Assembly: GCA_902783995.1 (NCBI GenBank)
Contig: CACZTG010000119.1
Span: forward strand, 1-8,665
Length of the DNA: 8,665 nucleotides
Direction: 5' to 3'
DNA from: an uncultured Ruminococcus sp.
Lineage (GTDB): Bacteria; Bacillota_A; Clostridia; RUG12999
The notes under the pieces are model-generated. The model did not search any database and was not told the origin of the DNA. It saw only the letters and a program-made list of their open reading frames with translations. How positions within the stretch are numbered: the stretch's first letter is position 1; every line of letters starts with the position of its first letter. This document shows positions 6,952-8,665 of this stretch, one piece after another. The position numbers and the translations under genes were made by a program.

Positions 6952-8601
6952 AAAAAACTACTTGCATTATTATTGGTTTCATCGACATTTGTGTTAGTTT
7001 TTGTGCCGGGAGTGTTTGCGGACTCTTCGGCGTTAAATGTCAGTGTTGATTATTCCGACCATAGTGTGCATATTTTGGGAAGCTCGGGTGTGGCTTACAG
7101 ATACGTTTCGCTTCAGGTTGTAAATCCGGGTATGACTTTTGAGGATTTTCAGACAAAAGATGATGTAATAAACTGGTCTGCACAGGGTAAAACAGCAACT
7201 GACGGTTCTTTTGAGTTCTCGTATCATATTACGGGCGAAACGGGACTTTATACAGTAATTGCAGGGGTTGACGGTGAGGATGAAAAGTATCAGACGACAT
7301 TTAATTACTTTGCTCCCACAGAGGTTGATAACACCTTAAGTGAAATTATCGGTTATACGGAAAATAAAGATGCCGGCGGTATCAAATCCGTTATAGAAAA
7401 TAAAGCCGATATGCTGCAGATAGATGTGACGGATTATTCCGCACTTCCCGAATATAACAAGGACCTTATATGTAAAGGTATTGCGGAAGAAAAAATTGTT
7501 ACTATGAATGATTTTAAGGAGTTGTTTGAAGCGGGAGTTGAGGTTCAGAAAATCAACCTCATAACGGACAGCGACGATTATTACGAAAAAGTCAAAGAGT
7601 TTTTGGGTAAAAAGTACGATTCGGCATACACGGTGATGAAAAGCTTAAGTAAATCTGAATCTGACGCCGTAATATCTGCCATGATGCAGACGGATTATAA
7701 AACAAAAACCGGTCTTGCGGATGATTTAACCGGAAAAGCCTTGCTTACAAAAATCAAGAAAATCAAGCTCTGGGGCGAGATGGAAAAGTTTTTGAAGGAT
7801 ACGAAGGATTTGACCGGCATAGATTTTTCCGATTACGACGAGCTTACGGATAAGAGCGCGGCAATAAAGAAAATGCTTGACATATCGTATGAAAGTCTCG
7901 GACAGATAAAGAAAGAGTTTGACAGCGCTGTTGAGTATGCAAAAAACGAAAAGCAAGGCAGCAGCTCGTCGGGAGGCTCAGGAAGTTCGGGCGGAAAGCA
8001 AAGCTCAAAATACACGGCATATATTCCAAGCTCGGGAAACAGTGAAGAAACCGGCGGAAGCGCCATTGTTTTCGTTGATTTAAACGAGGCTGCCTGGGCG
8101 GAAGAATGCGTGAGCGCTCTTTATGCGAAAAAAATAATTTCGGGAGACGGAAGAGGCTTTTTCAGACCTAACGACAATATTACAAGAGCTGAATTTCTTA
8201 AAATGTTGGTTATGAGATATAACTTAGTCGTAAGCGGCAAAGAGAAAAAGCAGTTTGATGACATAAGCGAAACAGACTGGTATTTCGGCTATGTTAGGGC
8301 GGCACTTGATAACGGTATTGTAAACGGAATATCCGAAACGGAGTTTAATCCGGACGGGCTTATTTCAAGACAAGATATGGCGGCTATGATTTACAGAGCG
8401 GAAAAATTTTCCGGACATTCATTTGAAGCTGCGGACATAGCCTTTAACGATATGAACGATGTTTCGGATTATGCGAAAGAAGCGGTTGCTTCGCTTTACA
8501 AAGCGGGTATTGTAAACGGTTATAACAACAGGTTTGAGCCGCTCGGCACAGCAACCCGCGCTCAGGCGGCGCAAATAGTTTATAATACCTATAACCGTTA
8601 G
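6949..8601 (+). CDS. SLH-anchored surface protein with Ig-like N-terminal domain and internal helical repeat
   Basis: The 550-residue protein starts at GTG and has a signal peptide ending PGVFA (cut after residue 24). Residues about 27-125 look like an Ig-like beta domain (TDGSFEFSY and GLYTVIAGV are typical strands). Residues about 130-335 are charged and mostly helical, with two copies of a roughly 60-residue repeat centred on IDVTDY (158-163) and IDFSDY (291-296). A Ser/Gly linker, GSSSSGGSGSSGG (337-349), leads to three SLH domains at about 375-424, 436-484 and 499-548, with motifs ITRAE, ISRQD and ATRAQ. SLH trimers bind pyruvylated secondary cell-wall polymer, so the C terminus is expected to attach to the cell wall and display the N-terminal part outward. 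No catalytic domain is recognised. As the only recognisable anchor in the operon it could hold or organise the enzyme and binding protein, but no cohesin or other docking domain is visible. Confidence 0.88.
   Translation: MKKLLALLLVSSTFVLVFVPGVFADSSALNVSVDYSDHSVHILGSSGVAYRYVSLQVVNPGMTFEDFQTKDDVINWSAQGKTATDGSFEFSYHITGETGLYTVIAGVDGEDEKYQTTFNYFAPTEVDNTLSEIIGYTENKDAGGIKSVIENKADMLQIDVTDYSALPEYNKDLICKGIAEEKIVTMNDFKELFEAGVEVQKINLITDSDDYYEKVKEFLGKKYDSAYTVMKSLSKSESDAVISAMMQTDYKTKTGLADDLTGKALLTKIKKIKLWGEMEKFLKDTKDLTGIDFSDYDELTDKSAAIKKMLDISYESLGQIKKEFDSAVEYAKNEKQGSSSSGGSGSSGGKQSSKYTAYIPSSGNSEETGGSAIVFVDLNEAAWAEECVSALYAKKIISGDGRGFFRPNDNITRAEFLKMLVMRYNLVVSGKEKKQFDDISETDWYFGYVRAALDNGIVNGISETEFNPDGLISRQDMAAMIYRAEKFSGHSFEAADIAFNDMNDVSDYAKEAVASLYKAGIVNGYNNRFEPLGTATRAQAAQIVYNTYNR
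7378..7950 (+). repeat. Two copies of a ~60-residue IDxxDY helical repeat in the SLH protein
   Basis: Copy 1 is residues about 144-203 and copy 2 about 276-334. They share hydrophobic spacing, the motif IDxxDYxxL, a run of helix-type residues, then a K-x-x-F-x-x-x-V-E-like ending (KELFEAGVEV versus KKEFDSAVEY). About 70 residues between them show no clear match to either. Similar motifs occur next to SLH domains in other clostridial surface proteins as far as I recall; no function is known to me. Confidence 0.6.
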
Positions 8602-8616
8602 TGAAGGAGTGTCAGT

Positions 8617-8665
8617 ATGATTAAAAAAATAACTGTATTTTTATTAGCAGCTGCAATTATAATAA
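8617..8665 (+). CDS. Start of a further exported protein, cut by the window edge
   Basis: Only 16 codons are visible. The ATG at 8617 is preceded by AAGGAG (8604-8609) with 7-nt spacing, and the stop of the SLH gene lies 15 nt upstream, so it belongs to the same operon. The peptide MIKKITVFLLAAAIII has a short positive N terminus followed by a hydrophobic core, which fits a Sec signal peptide or a membrane anchor. Nothing can be said about the mature protein. Confidence 0.75.
   Translation, partial: MIKKITVFLLAAAIII

Noticed and set aside
1..8665. CRISPR arrays, tRNA or rRNA genes, insertion sequences, phage genes, dockerins or LPXTG sorting signals
   Set aside because: No such repeat arrays, structural RNA patterns, transposase motifs, or dockerin and sortase motifs were found on reading the sequence.

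Overview
The window looks like chromosomal DNA from a Gram-positive, polysaccharide-degrading member of the Clostridia (Bacillota), probably from the gut, rumen or another fibre-rich anaerobic habitat. The grounds are strong AAGGAG-type ribosome binding sites, moderate-to-low GC by eye, Sec signal peptides on every gene whose start is visible, carbohydrate-binding-type beta-sandwich modules, a copper-amine-oxidase-N-like stalk domain and a triple S-layer homology (SLH) anchor. The style recalls fibre-degrading Clostridia that use SLH-anchored surface enzymes (Monoglobus is one example), but the genus is a guess. All genes are on the + strand.

Layout. (1) Positions 1-1416 hold the 3' part of a secreted, apparently non-catalytic multi-module protein, open at the left edge: binding module, Ig-like, binding module, then a C-terminal module of unknown function. 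(2) Positions 1417-1605 are a regulatory gap with a perfect 17-bp terminator-like hairpin followed by an extended -10 promoter. (3) Positions 1606-8665 are a tightly spaced run of four genes (gaps of 23, 28 and 15 nt), almost certainly one operon. They are a second non-catalytic binding protein (1606-3333) sharing three module types with the first gene, an 1187-residue secreted multi-domain protein with a GH99/WbsX-like catalytic domain (3357-6920), an SLH-anchored surface protein with an internal helical repeat and a Ser/Gly linker (6949-8601), and the first 16 codons of another exported protein (8617 to the right edge).

How the genes may work together (inference). The exported enzyme would cleave a polysaccharide, possibly an alpha-mannan-like glycan by analogy with GH99. 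The binding proteins would hold the substrate. The SLH protein is the only one with a recognisable cell-wall anchor, so it may fix a surface assembly or simply be a co-expressed surface protein. No transporter, regulator, dockerin, cohesin or sortase signal is visible here. The least-described parts are the shared C-terminal module of the two binding proteins, the duplicated module flanking the stalk domain in the enzyme, and the IDxxDY repeat region of the SLH protein.
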